DNA of 64,000 nt. Origin: Syngnathus acus. Lineage: Eukaryota > Chordata > Actinopteri > Syngnathiformes > Syngnathidae. The notes under the pieces were generated by a model, which did not search any database, was not told where the DNA came from, and saw only the letters and a list, made by a program, of their open reading frames with translations. The stretch lies in the NCBI RefSeq assembly GCF_901709675.1, contig NC_051092.1, forward strand, positions 11,550,491-11,614,490, read 5' to 3'. Shown one piece after another: positions 27,598-50,937 of this stretch. Numbering within the stretch: position 1 is the first letter of the stretch; each line of letters opens with the position of its first letter. The position numbers were made by a program, and so were the translations under genes.

Positions 27598-27935
27598 ATA
27601 CCGTGGTGCGTTGAGATACGAGTTCAATTTGTTCCATGACCAAATCTGTATCTGAACACACTTCAGCTAGGGCTCGACAGACGACAGTGGCAGCATACAT
27701 CACAATATCCGGCCACGATCGCTTCACATTGGTTTTGCTGCAGTGGAAAGAAAATAGCAGCTGGTGGAGGTAAGGCTCCATTACCTGGTTTGCCAAGCGC
27801 CAATGAAATATATGAATCACATTTTTCTTGAATTCTGCAATGGATTAATTGCATTGCCATTGTTTGCAATGGGAAAAAAAATATTTGATATACGAGAACT
27901 TGTATATCAATTTCATACTCATATCTCAAAGTAAA
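27598..27935. mobile_element. Probable palindromic MITE ('gagatacgagtt' family)
   Basis: Starts GTGCGTTGAGATACGAGTTC and ends with inverted, related sequence (ACTCATATCTCAAAG), the arrangement of a short non-autonomous DNA transposon. Related sequences lie at 5940-5990, 52867-53412 and 60165-60205. Confidence 0.45.
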
Positions 27936-30723
27936 TCCACATAGTCGTTTTACTCCTCTATTCTTCTCCTTAAATCCATACCTTGGCTTTGATAAAGCAT
28001 CATACATGCACGGTTTGAACGGCCTTGCAGGATTTAAGGGATTATCATAATCAGTGTGCATTTATCATTTTACATCACACAATGCGGCACTAAAAATAGG
28101 TCTCGGTTATAATGCCTGATCATTGTGCTTAAACACACCGGGCATAACCTCAGCGCGCAAGACGGCCTTGACACTGCTGCAACCCATTTCTTTTGATTAC
28201 TCTATGTCGTCCATATGAATGAATAAATGCATGAAAATATGTATTTCCTTCAACTTGATGAATGCCACAGAGATCATTAATTGGCGTTGAAATTGTAATC
28301 TTGTAATGAATTCGAACAGGTTAGTTTAAAGCTAATTTTCGTGTGGATTGTTGGAGAAACTAATAAGGGGTTTCATGCTGAAAAATGTCATTACAATTTA
28401 TCTTGGTATATATGTGTGATTACTTTTTATGCCACTGGAGGGAGACATTGTGAATTTTTCCCGCCAGATTTGAATTAAATCAGTTATGGGGCAGCCAATG
28501 AAATGAAATATTTATATTACGCAACTTTTATGTTTGTGTGTTTTTTTTTTGTTACAAATTCACGACGCTATAGCAATATAATTTTCTGTAATTAAACATA
28601 CCTTTTCTGTATTTTTCCTTCTTGTCCTCAAGGTTTGTAAACGTGGTATAAACAGGTAACTTAATAGCTCGCTCTGGCACTTGATAAGGGATTTCCAGAT
28701 GTGTCATTTTCTAAGCCGGTCATATACCACTAATGGTACGCAGGCTCCCTCTAGCGGTACTTGAAGAATCACTGCAGTTCAAACTGCATAATGATGCAGT
28801 GTCATAACTTTTTCTGTTAAGTACAGTTTACCTTTAAAATGGATAACATTCGAACAAAATTAGTAGGCCCACTATTAATCGTTAAACTTTGTATATTATA
28901 ATATCCTATTGGCGTCGGCCTACTTCGCTCATGAAATTTTATGTTAGTCATGATGGTTACTAGTACAGCTTGGTGAGCTACAAATTATTGGTGTGGCACT
29001 TGATGTACACGCATTCTTTTTAACATATACATAAAAAATACACTTATGTACGTTTCACTTAGGCAAATGGACTCTGACTAGAAACTTGATCTAATTCCCC
29101 ATGCTTTGTTTACTTTGAGCTTTTTTATCTTTAAGGTCAGCCCTTAAGCTCCATGCAAAAACTCCCGACTACCCAGACAGACTTGCTGTTGTTTGGTTGT
29201 CTGCTTTGAAGTTTGCCATTCAGCTACTTGTTTGAGAACATTAAGTTGTGCAAAATGTTGGCAAAACATTGAATAGTCCATTAAAAAGTTTAGAGCAGGC
29301 ATCACCCACACGCAGGTACCACATGACTATGCTGTGGGCCTGATCTAAAAATAGCTCACTATCAGTTGTGGGACAATGCAACTTCCAAAGAATGTGGGAG
29401 AAATAATCATGTGACAGTTTTGCATACTGATGTCTCTTTTCTATTTTGTTAAATATTTTTTTATATCTATTGTGGGAAAATCATATAGCATAATCACATA
29501 CTGCAGATTAATAGTGACCCTTACTGACACTAAGCAACTATTATTTGCAACCTTTTTTTCCCTGCCTTACGAGCGCCGACTTGAGGTACGAGTGCTGCAT
29601 GCAAGCTGTTTAATGCCATTCCCAGCTGAGGTTTACGGTTAAACTGAACAAACAAACCTTGTGTGTGTACAAGTTTAATGCGAATTAACATCTGTTGCCG
29701 TGTTTCAACCCTTTAAGCAAGGGAAGGAACACAAAGTGCTGCAACATTTTCTAGACAAACAACAGAATTCAATCATTCTTTATCACTGACATAAAACAAC
29801 ATTAGTGCAGGATTGAGGAGTTGAGACGCCCCAATAAAACATTACCAATCCCACTTTGTCATTTCTTTAGGTGTTAAACAGTGCAATAATATTCATATCG
29901 CATATGGCATATTTTTTCCAATATAGTTCCACCCCGTGACCACAAAATAAATGTGACGAGTTTGTTGCATATAGGTTGCTATGGTTTCACCACAGCAGCT
30001 CTTTTATTAGCAAAAAATCATGGAGATTAGTCCACAGATGTCTCCCACCCTAACCCCATCCGATGGAAAACTGAAGGCTGGGTTCGCATGTGTGTGTGGG
30101 GAGGAGGGGGGGGGGGGATATGTAACGTGAAACCATCACAGACATCTCGGCCTTGCACCCCCACACAGTCTACGTGCGTGTCTATTTATTGTGTGCTACA
30201 AAGACATCCTTCCTTTCAAAGCTTTTTCCTTCAAATCGGGAATGTTACTCGTTGTTGGTCGCTTAGAAAAATACAACTTTGAAAGGTGAGGATGACACGT
30301 AGAGAAATAAAGTCCCTTTGTTTTGAATTGTGCATACTTTCTCCCTTTCTCTCTCTCTCTCTTTCACATGCGCACACACGTGCACGCACAGACGCACACA
30401 CACGCACACTTCCACACATTCACAGGCTTTTGGTCTGGAGCACACATGCAAACCGACTGAAAAAGTTAAAATGGCTCTCACAGTATGTCAGAAGGGAATT
30501 TGGCCTGTGGAGCGAGTTGGTCGTACTTGACACGTCCGAGGAAGAAAATATACACAAACAAAAAAGCCCAAAACTTAAATAAAATAAAATGGATTGCAGG
30601 TTAGATGATAACATCTAGTACATGAAGCTAACATCTAAATTAACAAAAGGTAACTAAGGCATGCTGAAATTAAACATTAACATGTTGATTCAAAGATGGG
30701 GGAAGCAAGTATCCTCCTCTTCA

Positions 30724-30726
<3 letters not shown>

Positions 30727-30789
<63 letters not shown>

Positions 30790-30808
30790 TATACATATAT
30801 ATATATAA
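30727..30808. repeat. (AT)n microsatellite
   Basis: About 30 AT units, with a second short run after an interruption. Intergenic, between magi2 and gnai1. Confidence 0.95.
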
Positions 30809-31733
30809 ATGATAGATCAAAGGAGCAAATTTTTTAAAAAGGTTGAAAATCCCCCAGCCAAAGACAGTTGTACAAATATTTTACACAAAATGTTTCTCGT
30901 CTACACTGCGCCATTAAAACCTTTGAGAGATGAACATAAGTTAATTAAACGCACAAAGTGACAATTGTCAGCGGAGTCTGTGAAAGCCAGATACTCGTTG
31001 AATAAAGTCACACGGCAGGAGCACCGCTGGGCTGCCTGCACACAAACAACAATATGGCCATGTGATTAGTTATACAGGAGAAATCAAGTATTAAGGACAA
31101 ACTGAGAAGAAAAGGTCAACACTGTGAATTACCATAATCATAATAAATAAAGTTGGATATAGATAGTAGTTGTAATCCGTTAACTCATTCGATAGGGCAT
31201 GTTTAAAAAAACATGGAATGACCACTTCAAATGCCTTTAAAATTCTCCTTAACAAATAAATTAATGGGAAAAAGTGACTGCTGATGTACATCTCATTTGC
31301 CTATTTTACTGCTCACACTCCTCTGCTCAGCAATAATCTTTCTACATTTGAGTTTTGTGTGAACGTTTGAGACATCACAGTGATTTTGACCTGTTGTCTT
31401 GGAATTTTGGCGTGTCGAGAAATTGGTGGCTATTTTGTACTGGAAGTTGACAGCCAATCGGAGAAGGGGGTTCCCAGAGTAGAAGACAAAACGACAAATA
31501 CTGAAATTAGATCGTTTTACTCTTCTGAGCGGTTTTTTTCTGTGGAGGGGGGTGGAGCAAACTTTCTAGAGGCAATTTTGCACAAAAACATTCCCCAAAA
31601 GGCAACACAAAAACTTGTGTCAAAGTGGCCATTCCAACTAGATTCAGATTTTGACAGAACTCGTTCACATTGCTATCGTCAGAATGGCCCCAATACTCCT
31701 TTGTAATACAGCACCTGAATCACACGGTCACCC

Positions 31734-40531
<8,798 letters not shown>

Positions 40532-42043
40532 TTAGTTGTTGTCGAATTGACGGACCAAGTCAGCAGGGCAGGTTTTATTCTTCTTAAAAGAAACGTAAAA
40601 TCGAAATCTGCCTCTCGTACTGTAATAAAACACTTCGTTTCCGGGTCTGCTCGCGACGTCATGTGTTATGCGCATGAGCAAGGAGGTTTAAATGCAACTC
40701 GATGTAAAATGCGCACGCGCAGAAATGTTGGCGTTAAATAGTTAAGCTCTTTTTAAATTGCTGTGATTTGACCTTAAAATGCTCACGCTGTAAAAATGGC
40801 TGATGAATTATACAATATATATCATCGCTAAAACGGCTAACTTTGATTTGGTTAACTTCAAATATGATTTGGGTAACTTCTAATTTGTGGCCTCTGGGCC
40901 AGTTGTGGCCCACAGGGTAATATTTTGTGGCCCCTTACTTAATATAAAACTTTTAGTATTAGTATGGCCCTCACCTTTTTTGACTGTGTTGTTCTTTTGG
41001 GCATTCTGTGTGTGTGTGTGTTTTAATCACTTAATTATGGGCTAGCATTTTTCAGGTTCATGTCTCATGAATAAAGATTGGAGAGTCTGGATTACTTGTA
41101 CTTTTCCTTGCCATACCTTGCAGTATTTTGTCAGCTCGTGAACTAACATTTGGCACTCTCGTCAATCACTTGATAGTTTAGGCAAATCAGCTGGAACATT
41201 GGGTGAAGATGTTGGTGCTAGATTTGCATGGTTGACCTGCTCATGAGCTGCAAATGCTGGCGAGCATGTTTGCATGTGGCGCTTAGACAGAGAGCAGACA
41301 GACATTCAGGAAAAGATGTTGCCGCTGCATTGGGGAGACAGAATCACAGAAGGAAGCCTCATGCACTTTTTCAGGTAGATATGTAAAAGAGCCACTGTAA
41401 AGTAAATCTTGAACATAAACAACTTTGAATTTTGAAGTAAGAGTTTGGAAAAGTACTCACACACGACTTAAATAGATGTACATATTCTATAAAAGATTCT
41501 GTAAAGAAATCTGTCAGGGTCCATCTTGTGCAGTTTATCGGTTTTGCATGAAAATGTGCTGGAGGAAGCATAAACAATGGTGTCAATTAATCACCGTGCG
41601 CTTGCAGACACACTTAAAGCCAAAATATACTTAAGTCCAACAGTAAAAGGTAAAAATATTTTTTCAAGTAAATTATATGCTTGACTTGTCTCTTCTATGA
41701 GCTTACATTTTGCAAGCACTTGTACTGAGAATGAAAAACTTAACATGCATGTTGTTGTGTAAAATCTAGCCATCAGCTCGATTCTAAACAAAAAGCCATA
41801 AATACTTTTTTTTTTCAACCCTGGGAAGGAAGCATGTGCTGATGTTCACAAAGGAGAGCTCCATCCTGTGGTTGCATTTTCTCTGTGACCACATCCAGCA
41901 ATTCAAATGACTGTCAGATGACTGTGACCCAATCCGGGGAGCGCCAAGGCTCGAACACCTGAAATGAATGAAAACAACTTTGGTAGCAAGTCCAGCAAAA
42001 AGATGGGCAATTGGACTGTACATCTTCCATAGCATTGTTTTGG

Positions 42044-42328
42044 AAACACCCTTGACCCTGAAACAGGATAAGCGGCGTTGAAAATGGATGGATGGATGTT
42101 TTGTAAACAACATTTGTAAGTTTAAAGTGATGTGACAAATGTCTCAATGTCTGTAAGGACATATTAAAAAACAACATGTATATATATATAAACAAAAACC
42201 CACATAGTTCATGACCCTCATGAGGACAAGTGGTTCAGATAATGGATGGATGGATGGATGGATGGATGGATGGATGGATGGATGGATGGATGGATGGATG
42301 GATGGATGGATGGATGGATGGATGGATG
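42044..42328 (+). repeat. SINE-like 3' ends followed by a (GGAT)n microsatellite
   Basis: Two short 3' ends of the SINE-like family (AGGATAAGCGGCGTTGAAAA then ATGGATGGATGG at 42068-42097; CTCATGAGGACAAGTGGTTC at 42219-42238) precede a pure tetranucleotide array, 42242-42328. The array has grown from the natural ATGG tail of the element. Confidence 0.8.
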
Positions 42329-43007
42329 AAAATCCATGTAAAATAAAATAATCCTTGTATTTCACATTCATTGCACAAAATTAATGTTGCACTAACTAAT
42401 CATTTCAGTTTAACATTACCAACGTTTTTCACAATAGATTTGTGTGTGTCTCAACTGGAACAGTTAAGTACAAACATATAATTTATATTCTGGTTTTATT
42501 CCACGGGCTGCCTGTATGCTTTAGAATTAAGTTTTGTTCATAGGAACTATCGTATATGTCTAAGTAGAATGGAAAAGGATTGTGATGCGGTTAGAATTCA
42601 TCTCCTCGCTTTGCATACAATTTCCATTGCAGGTGTCTTGTGCAAAATGCAAACTGAGATATAGAATCATTTCAGTTCTTGCTGAGAATTGACCATGTGA
42701 TGGGGAAAGTCCATTAAAAAACTCCCCAACGATATTGTTTTGTAATCCTCACAGAAGACCACATTCATTTCAGGAGTGTTTTCTGCAGGGGAAATGATGG
42801 ATTAATGTCACCATGACACAAAATGTTACTGCACTGCTATGCAACCAGAAATGTTTTGAATCCTTCAAGCGAGCGAGCCACACAATTAAGACACTGAATG
42901 TGAACTGAGGACAGATACTCAGCACTTTGTTGTTCCTTAGGGGATGAGAGGGAAAAAGTCTCATGATTCTTGAGCACTGGGGAACAGGGGTGACATACGT
43001 ACAAAAA

Positions 43008-43121
43008 TACATACATACATCATAAATAAATAAATAAATACATACATACATACATACATACATACATACATACATAAACAAATAAATAAATAAGTAAATA
43101 AATAAATAAACAAATAAACAA
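43008..43121. repeat. Compound (CATA)n/(AAAT)n microsatellite
   Basis: Alternating blocks of ACAT and AAAT units, intergenic. Confidence 0.93.
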
Positions 43122-44467
43122 TCATTGACTCGTTTATCTATTATTTTGTTTGACACTTTTGGTCCTCATAGATAAAATTCCTATAAGACGTTTTGAAACA
43201 TTAGTCCTCTAGGTGGCAGCAGAGTTCTGAAACAGCATTTTCAGTCTGAGGAAAACATGAACTATTCTGCTCCAGTAGTTCCCACAATAAGGAATTATCT
43301 CTGCATTGTGATGTACTTATTACACAGTTGACACACACACTAAGGCCTCCAATTGATTCTGTCAGTGGAGGAACAAATGGTCACATTATGTATGTCTGTA
43401 AATAATGAGAAATAACAGATTGTTACTAAATTAGGTATGAGGTACAGATGTGAATGGCCAGACAGGCAAGTGTTAGGTTTAGCAAAGAATAGCTAAGTTA
43501 GGACCAATGCAGGACTACTGACAAAATGGACAAACTACTTTCATAATACAGGAAGTCACTGGTAGTTTTTCATGCAATGGTTACATTATTAAAGATTGAA
43601 GGTTTCTTGATTTTAGATAAAACAATTGTTCTCGAAGCAACATGTGCGTAGTAATATCTCAAACGTAGCAGAGTCTGCATTGATATTTTTTCTCATAGTG
43701 TGTTGTGTACTCCAGATGATCAACACAATGCATCACACCCATAACAAATCCACCACCATTGGTAACAGCAGGTTGACTCTAGTTCTGCAAGAGGACATGT
43801 AAACTCAAAAGTTGTTTCTCCTGTGGTTCAGGGACACCGACATCTTATTTTGATTTCTGCATGCACCAGTTAGCTTTGTCAGCAGGAATGTTATATAGGA
43901 CTGGTCTGTTGTTATTGTGTTTGGCTCTTCATCATCCATTCAGAAAGCTGCTCCAACTAAATGACCTAATTTCTCTCCCCAAAAAGAAAATGACAGGCTT
44001 GGGGCATGGCTTCAAATGGCGAAAAGGAAAAAGCTTGCTTCATTGTTAGTAGATTTTTGTTCCCCCTTACTCCTGAGTGGTAGAGAGCAAATCAGGATAG
44101 TGTTCTTCAAGCTGTATTTTGCATGTAATGCTTTCCTTGGACTTTTTTCTTGGTCTGACATTGGTATTGAAGAAAAAAAGCACCTAAAATGAAAGAAACT
44201 ACACAGGGAAGGGAGAAAATGGGGCATGATGCACATGTGTAAAGCAGCGCTGGCTTTTATCTCCCATTGCGCCATACATTCCTATATGGTACCAATAATC
44301 CCCGTGCCCTCGAGCGCTGCATCCTTTTATCAGTGCTTCTATTCACACTTCCTTTTCAACTCAGCACGCTGCATGTCGTCCTTCAGAGCATGAGGTCAAC
44401 ATGTAACGTATGCTCTTCCAGACAAACATATGCTATCAAACAATGCAACTCCCATTTATAGCGGGGG

Positions 44468-44675
44468 CACACCATAAGGCAATTATTCACGGCAATAAAA
44501 ATGGCATTGATGAGTCTCCATCCCAAGAAACCAACCATTTAACATAAACATTGGAATGATAATGAAAATCACACACCGTAAGGCAATTATTCGCGACAAT
44601 AAAAATGGCATAGATGGGTCTCCATCCCAAGAAACCAACGATTTAACACAAACATTGGAATGATAATGAAAATCT
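44468..44675. repeat. 104-bp imperfect tandem duplication
   Basis: Units 44468-44571 and 44572-44675 align end to end with about seven substitutions and no gaps. The unit is non-repetitive internally (contains TCCATCCCAAGAAACCAAC and CATTGGAATGATAATGAAAA) and has no open frame that both copies share. Confidence 0.9.
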
Positions 44676-45339
44676 TGCCGGAGCGTATTAGAAACCTGTT
44701 GCTATATGGCGGAGCCAAAGCCTCATATTGATTCGTCCCCATGACGAATGTAATACTTATGACCATGGTCATGCTTTTGCATCTGTCTATAAGATGCATG
44801 ACAGCTCACCCAGAAGGAGTATAATGTTTGGCAGCTTACAGAGAATATGAGCAGCACGGGCGATCTTTGATAAATCATCTCAGTTTGTTTGTTCGTTTAG
44901 TCAACAACACACTCTTCATTTGGTAATATTGTCGTGCAAAGTGCAAGCATTCTTCTTTGTGATAATTCCATCAAAAGAAGGTCATCCACCAGCTGGAGCA
45001 CACTGCGTCACAGGTTCGCTGAAAAGGTCATAACAACTGAGTTTTAAAGGTCAATGTCCTGCAGCGACAGAATATAGCAAAGCGGACGGTCTTGTATCAT
45101 CTTTTATTTTTTCTTTAATTCTGGCCTTTAATCGCACCTTAGAGGTTTTTTTCATACGATCAATCCCCCGTGAACATCGGGCCTACAGCTGCAAACAGAG
45201 TCCACCATGTTCTCTAGCTCTCAAACAGCTATCTCCGCCTGTCTCACCTCTTGTTTATTCAAATTTGCCACTCTGGCTGCAGGCTTGCAACACTATAGTC
45301 ACTAAAAGCTCCTGCAGATTCCTTTCCCTGTCCCCTTAA

Positions 45340-45359
45340 CCCCCCCCCCCCCCCCCCCC
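45340..45359. repeat. Poly-C run
   Basis: Twenty C in a row, the longest homopolymer of G/C in the window; intergenic. Confidence 0.9.
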
Positions 45360-48300
45360 TCTATGCTTTAACTGTCTATCAGCCAGTGCCACGTGCCACA
45401 CACATACATGTGGCACACACACACACACACTGTCAGAGGAGGAGCAACATACAGTTACTTTCTCCTTGTCTCCAGTTTGTCCAGAGGTGACAGTAACATG
45501 GAGCATATGAAGAGTGCTCATTCACGTCATTGCATACATGTAAGGTGAGATTCTACAGCAAACTTTGAAGGTAAGGGAAATTTTAAAAATATTTTAGGTA
45601 AGAAATTGTGGTGGTCATCTTATGGAACACCTTCCTATATTCTATATCACTTCCCCTTGAAGTGACATTTTAATGCCTCATTTAAATTGTATACTTCAGT
45701 GATTCCCAATGAAAATCATCAGTTGTATTGCAGACAATTATCCAATTTCACTTAATTTGTCAGAAATATATTTATTCAGTACAGATATATTTTTGTTCAT
45801 CTATCTACCTGTGGCATATCTAGCTGTTTCCGAAAACAATTATGTCATAGCTTCATCTTTTTTGTTCAATCAACCTGGTCCAGATTTCTCAAGTCAATTT
45901 GTGAGTGGAACGAGATGATCCTTATTTTGATATTTGTCATTTTTGTGATATTTTTGGTGTGCCTTTAATTTTTTCTAAAAGAAAATAGGTGCCTTGGTAA
46001 ATGTTGTTTTAGTCCCTCACTGTACCCCACAATGCATCTGGAAAAGGAGTGAACAAGTATACTAGATAAGTGTTTCGGAAAATAGATGGATGGATGATGA
46101 GTGAATTATAAACCTTTGTAGTACAGTATAGAATAAAAAAAAAATTACTGGATTGTGACTCAAAAATAAGGGGATTGTGGTGAATTTCTTCTGTGGTGAG
46201 TTGTCTTTCTAGAATGCACTATTGAAAGTAGCTGGCTTGGGGAGGGAAAAGAATTCAACACAAAGCTGATTGGGAACAGATTTTGTTCTACCAAATACAA
46301 GCGATGCCAAACAAAGTGTCTCACGCCCACATAAAATGCCGAGTTGGTCTTCCAGTCTCCTTGCTTTATACCTGAAGCATATCCTCCATAGGTCTGCAAG
46401 ACAGCTGTTATCTGATACAGCTTGCTTTCCCATCCTGCAGACCATCTACCTATTATTAATTTCTGATCACAACCAAATGTCCAATTTATTCTCTGATGCC
46501 AATCAGTTTGCATTCTTTAGGCAAGACACATGAGAGAAAGAAAATATACTACAGGATGATGAATGATTCCCCAAACATTTAAGGTGTCGCTAGAATCTTT
46601 TGATATCGTGCCCAGAGGATTCCCAACTACGGCTCTCCCATCCCTGAGCGTCCGAGTGCATTCGAGGAATCCCCTGAGTTGCGCGTGGGAAATTAGATAA
46701 CTGAAATAAAGTTATGTCTCTCAATCACTGCTGTTTCTTTGCTGCTGCTGTAGCCGCCTCTCTGCTGCTTTTGTTTCATTCAGAACAATGTCCACTATTT
46801 TGACTTTGACTCTGCTCCCCTACATGCACACATGCACACCAACTAGCGCCGCCACGATTGCGTGTGAAACCACACCTCAGGCAGATGTGCAATTTCTCAG
46901 AACCGGGACACAGTGAGCTAAAAATGGCTGTAATAAAGAAATCTTGCAGGATGATAGACTCTTGAGCAATTCAGATCAATATTTATCAAATATCATGACA
47001 AAATGTTAAAAATGTTAAAAATTAGGTCTTAATAAAAGCTGTGTTGTGACCGACCAATCAGAGGATGGAAAAATAATGACATCAAGGGCTGGTGTTCAAT
47101 CCTAATAGGGATGAATTTGAAATATGATTGGTCAAATTGTTTATTTTACATAAGCCTATTGATTTTGAAAGCCCTGAGCATATAACACATTTATGATGAA
47201 ATCTGATTGGGTCAATAATAGATCCTTACATCATCCTCAACAAACAAGAAAGTAGTACTGCACCACGCTTCATTCATGATGTTGCTAAACTTGGGCAAAA
47301 CTGAAATCATTGTTTGTGACTCACATAAACCAAGCAAAAGTGTCATCAGGGAAATCTCTTACCCAAAAGCCTAAAAATCTAATTAGCTTGAATCCAGAAG
47401 AAACATTGAGTCATCACGCTTTGCTTTTGTAGGCTACAAAAGATGATGTGACCAGATCTGGCCCTCCCCTGAGTCTTGAGTTTCATACATGATCTAATTT
47501 GTTCCTTTGACTTATTTGTCACTCGCAATTCTAGACAAGGTCATGTTTGCACAGATAGAGACTAATATATAGGCTGGTATATATTTGTATTAAAAAAAAC
47601 AAAAAAAAACTTGCTGCCCTCTGATCCCCCCCCCACTCAATGAATGTGTCCTTCGATATAGTTGTGTCCATTCACACATGCTCTGATACCTGTAAACATA
47701 CCGCTGATTTTAGCTTTTCATCTCCCCGCTGAAAACTGACACCAGATCTGACATTTCAACATAGCTATACTCTGATATCTGTTGGGTTAAGACTACGTAA
47801 CCCAAATTTGGTAAAATAGCAAACCCATTGGGTTGAGGATTTGATACATTATGCTGGGTCAAGATTTACATCCAAAGGTGGTTTTTTTTTTTATTGAGGA
47901 AAAAAACTACCAATAAAACTACCACTAGATAAAGAAATTACAGAGGTAAAGTCACCAAGAATTTTGTTTTTGTAGTGAAAAAAATGCGAAATTTATGACC
48001 AAATATTTCTAAAAATAAGAAGCAACTTCACCGAATACCAATGTACAATCTTCGACCCACTCTACAGAGTTAAAAGTATTAACCCAACTTTTGGTAAAAA
48101 AACAAAAAAACAATCTGTTCAAAATCCACAACTATCGACCGAGTGAGTTAGAATCTCACAAGTTTTTATTTTGTTGGACTTTCTGAATCCAAGCTCATCA
48201 CGGCTACCACTACAATAGGCCAGTCGATTGCATATTGCTGCCTCACTCTGGTGCGGATGCTGGATCTAATTATCTTACAGTTTGGATCCTTGTCAGGGAA

Positions 48301-50937
48301 TCACCCTGAGTAACAATTAGACAGTCCAGTCATGCTGGAGTCATTAGTGACTCAGGGGGAAGTGTGGCTAGAATAGATCATAAAAAAGATGCTACACAGT
48401 GCACCACCATTTGTGGGAAGTAGGAACCTGACCGGGCTTCAAATAATATAATATATAATATAGATAAATAATAAATAAACAATAAATACATAAATAAAAA
48501 TAAGTCCAATCAGGTTTCCTCCACTTTGCGTTTCCATGTCAATCAAATCTGCCCATGGTCTTAACAAGGCCACTTGGTCAACTGTCAATGACATCAGCAT
48601 TTTTCCGTCTTCTCGTTGGTCAGAGCAAAACCTGTAATAGCAAACTTGGTAATGTGCAGTAATCCAATAGCATTTTTTTCAACTTTTGGGGAGTCGAGGA
48701 AAAAAAAGAAGACCAAATTCAACAAACAAGAGGAGTCCAGTTGGTGGATTTTCACCTAGTATGGGTGGTTCCATAAAATCTAACCCTGACTTGTTCCAGT
48801 GTAATAACATAAAGAGGAGATGATATGATTTCACAGTTACAACCAGGCCTCCAAAAGCACCATAACTCGGAAAAATTGGACCAGCTATGTTCAGTCTGCA
48901 AGAGGATGCTCATGTGATATCCATATATCTACACTCAACATAATCTAGTTATTGAACATACATGCATGCCATCTGTAAACACACAAACAGTTGTTTGTGG
49001 TTTTGCCACAGAATATACTTGGAACTGATCCGTGATGAGATGGAGTTAGCAATGCCGTAATGAAGTTTTACGGGGCTGTAAGAGCAAGAAGGAAACATCT
49101 TTCAGGTACAGGATGATTTTATCATCTGGCCTAATGGAGCCACTTGCAGGACAGCATGCAATGACCCTTGAGTGTCTTTACATTGATTTTATAATGAAAA
49201 TACATCGCTTTGTCACATTGTTATGTTGGGCATGTTTGGCAGCCATTTTTTTTGTTTTTGCAATCACATCAACCGCTTTTGCATTGAAATGGTTGTTTTT
49301 GCCTTTGGTGTGCTGTTTACTGTCAGCGATTTTTTTTTAAAGATACCATTTCCGTTTATTTTGATTCTCTAAGCGGATGCTTTTATCCAAAGCATCAAAA
49401 AGCATGATCACGAGTGTTTAAATGTGTAGTGTGGGCGGCTTTAGTGGACAGTTTTAAGGTTGATTTGAAAAGAAGAAAAAAAAAAAAAAAAGAAGAAAAT
49501 TGTTATTTTCCCCATTGGTAAATTACAATGAACCCGTTATCGTTAACTAACACACCTCCATTGCATCACATACTGCCTTTTAAACTTAGCCCTGATAATA
49601 ATCCAGACGGTCCTTTTTCCTATTTCGCCAGGAGGACAAGATGTCCATGTTGATATACTGGATGGTTTCTGCTTTACAAGGTGGACAAACTGTGTTAAGT
49701 GACAATGGTTTTCTTATGTGCTCCAGAGTCTGTGTAGCAATATGATTTGTGATGCCAGTATAGTGCCGCCTGAGGGATCAAAGGTCGTGGGCACTCACTG
49801 TTGGTTTTCGGCCTTGCCGCTTTCCTTTTATGTATATTTAACATGGAAATATTTGGATATCGGAAATGTTGGTAAGGTACATAATCATAAGTATTGAAAA
49901 ATATACAGTCCCATCCAACTTGTCATGGCAGATCCAGTCAGGGTTTACACTTCCAGGTCACTTTAGATGCTGTTTTTTTTATTTTTTTTTAAAGGGGGGT
50001 TGCAACATTCATATACTTTGATTTCTTGTCAGACAACCAAGCCTTGATTTTCCACTGCTATGACTATTTTTAGACAGTTATTAATTCTTTCTCTCATTCT
50101 AATCTTAATTTAATATCTTCAAATGAGCTTTCTCGATACAGTGAGCTATGATGTGATGCCTCTAAGACCCCAAAATGAAAGAGACTGTCTTAAAAATTAG
50201 CCTGCAAGCTATTACGAGTGTGTCGCGGCGATCCCGTTTGAGCCTTGGGGAAGCCTGTGAGCAGGCAGGAGATTGAGTTATGATATCTGCTCCCTATTTG
50301 TGCTAAAGGGAGGCTTTTCGGAAAAGCGGTTCATAATGCGGTCTTCTTCCAATCGACATAATAAGATTATCATCTGCTCGAGACCATTACATTGAATAAC
50401 TACATCTTGTAGGCGGTCAGATTTGAAATGATGTAGTCACGAATATTTGTGTGCTTTCCCGATATGCGAGCGCTCTGTTTTCAAACACAGATGCTTAAGT
50501 TTCTATTTACTCACCTGGTCACTGTTCACACATACTCAGTGCAAGTTGGAAAAAACTATCAAACACCTGCCAACGTGTTACACATCATTTTGCATTGATG
50601 AGCTTCAGTTGGGGAGTGTAACAAAGTAGAAATACTTTGTTACTGTACTACAGTTCAATATAATTATTTTTTTTTCGTTTTTTGTGACTTAAATAAAGTG
50701 TTATTTATTGTATTTATTTTCTCCTCCTTTCATATTTTAAATATGTTCAAAATAAAGACATATCAATCAATCAGGAGTTGAACCAGTGCTGCCGCATTTT
50801 CTGAAAACCTTTTTTTCTTTTTTTAAAGCAAATACCTGTGTTTCTGCTTAAAGCACATAGTTTGAGTATGTTTGCCACTTCTGGTGATATTGCAGTTCAA
50901 TAAAAGAAACCTGTTTGTATTTGTATCCGCAGCCCGA

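Larger units (their letters stand above)
27251..31733. other. magi2-gnai1 intergenic region
   Basis: AT-rich, with MITE fragments at 27525-27935, a G-run near 30104-30118, a CT/CA low-complexity stretch at 30340-30420 and the AT array. The left-hand part of the gnai1 3' UTR must lie just below 31734, but its end could not be fixed. Confidence 0.6.

Noticed and set aside
42144-42371. CRISPR-like regular array (GGAT) and its Ile-His-Pro-Ser frame
   Set aside because: Four-base tandem repeat without spacers in a eukaryotic genome; a microsatellite.
42770-43156. 128-residue frame with Tyr/Val/Cys repeats
   Set aside because: Produced by the CATA/AAAT microsatellite.
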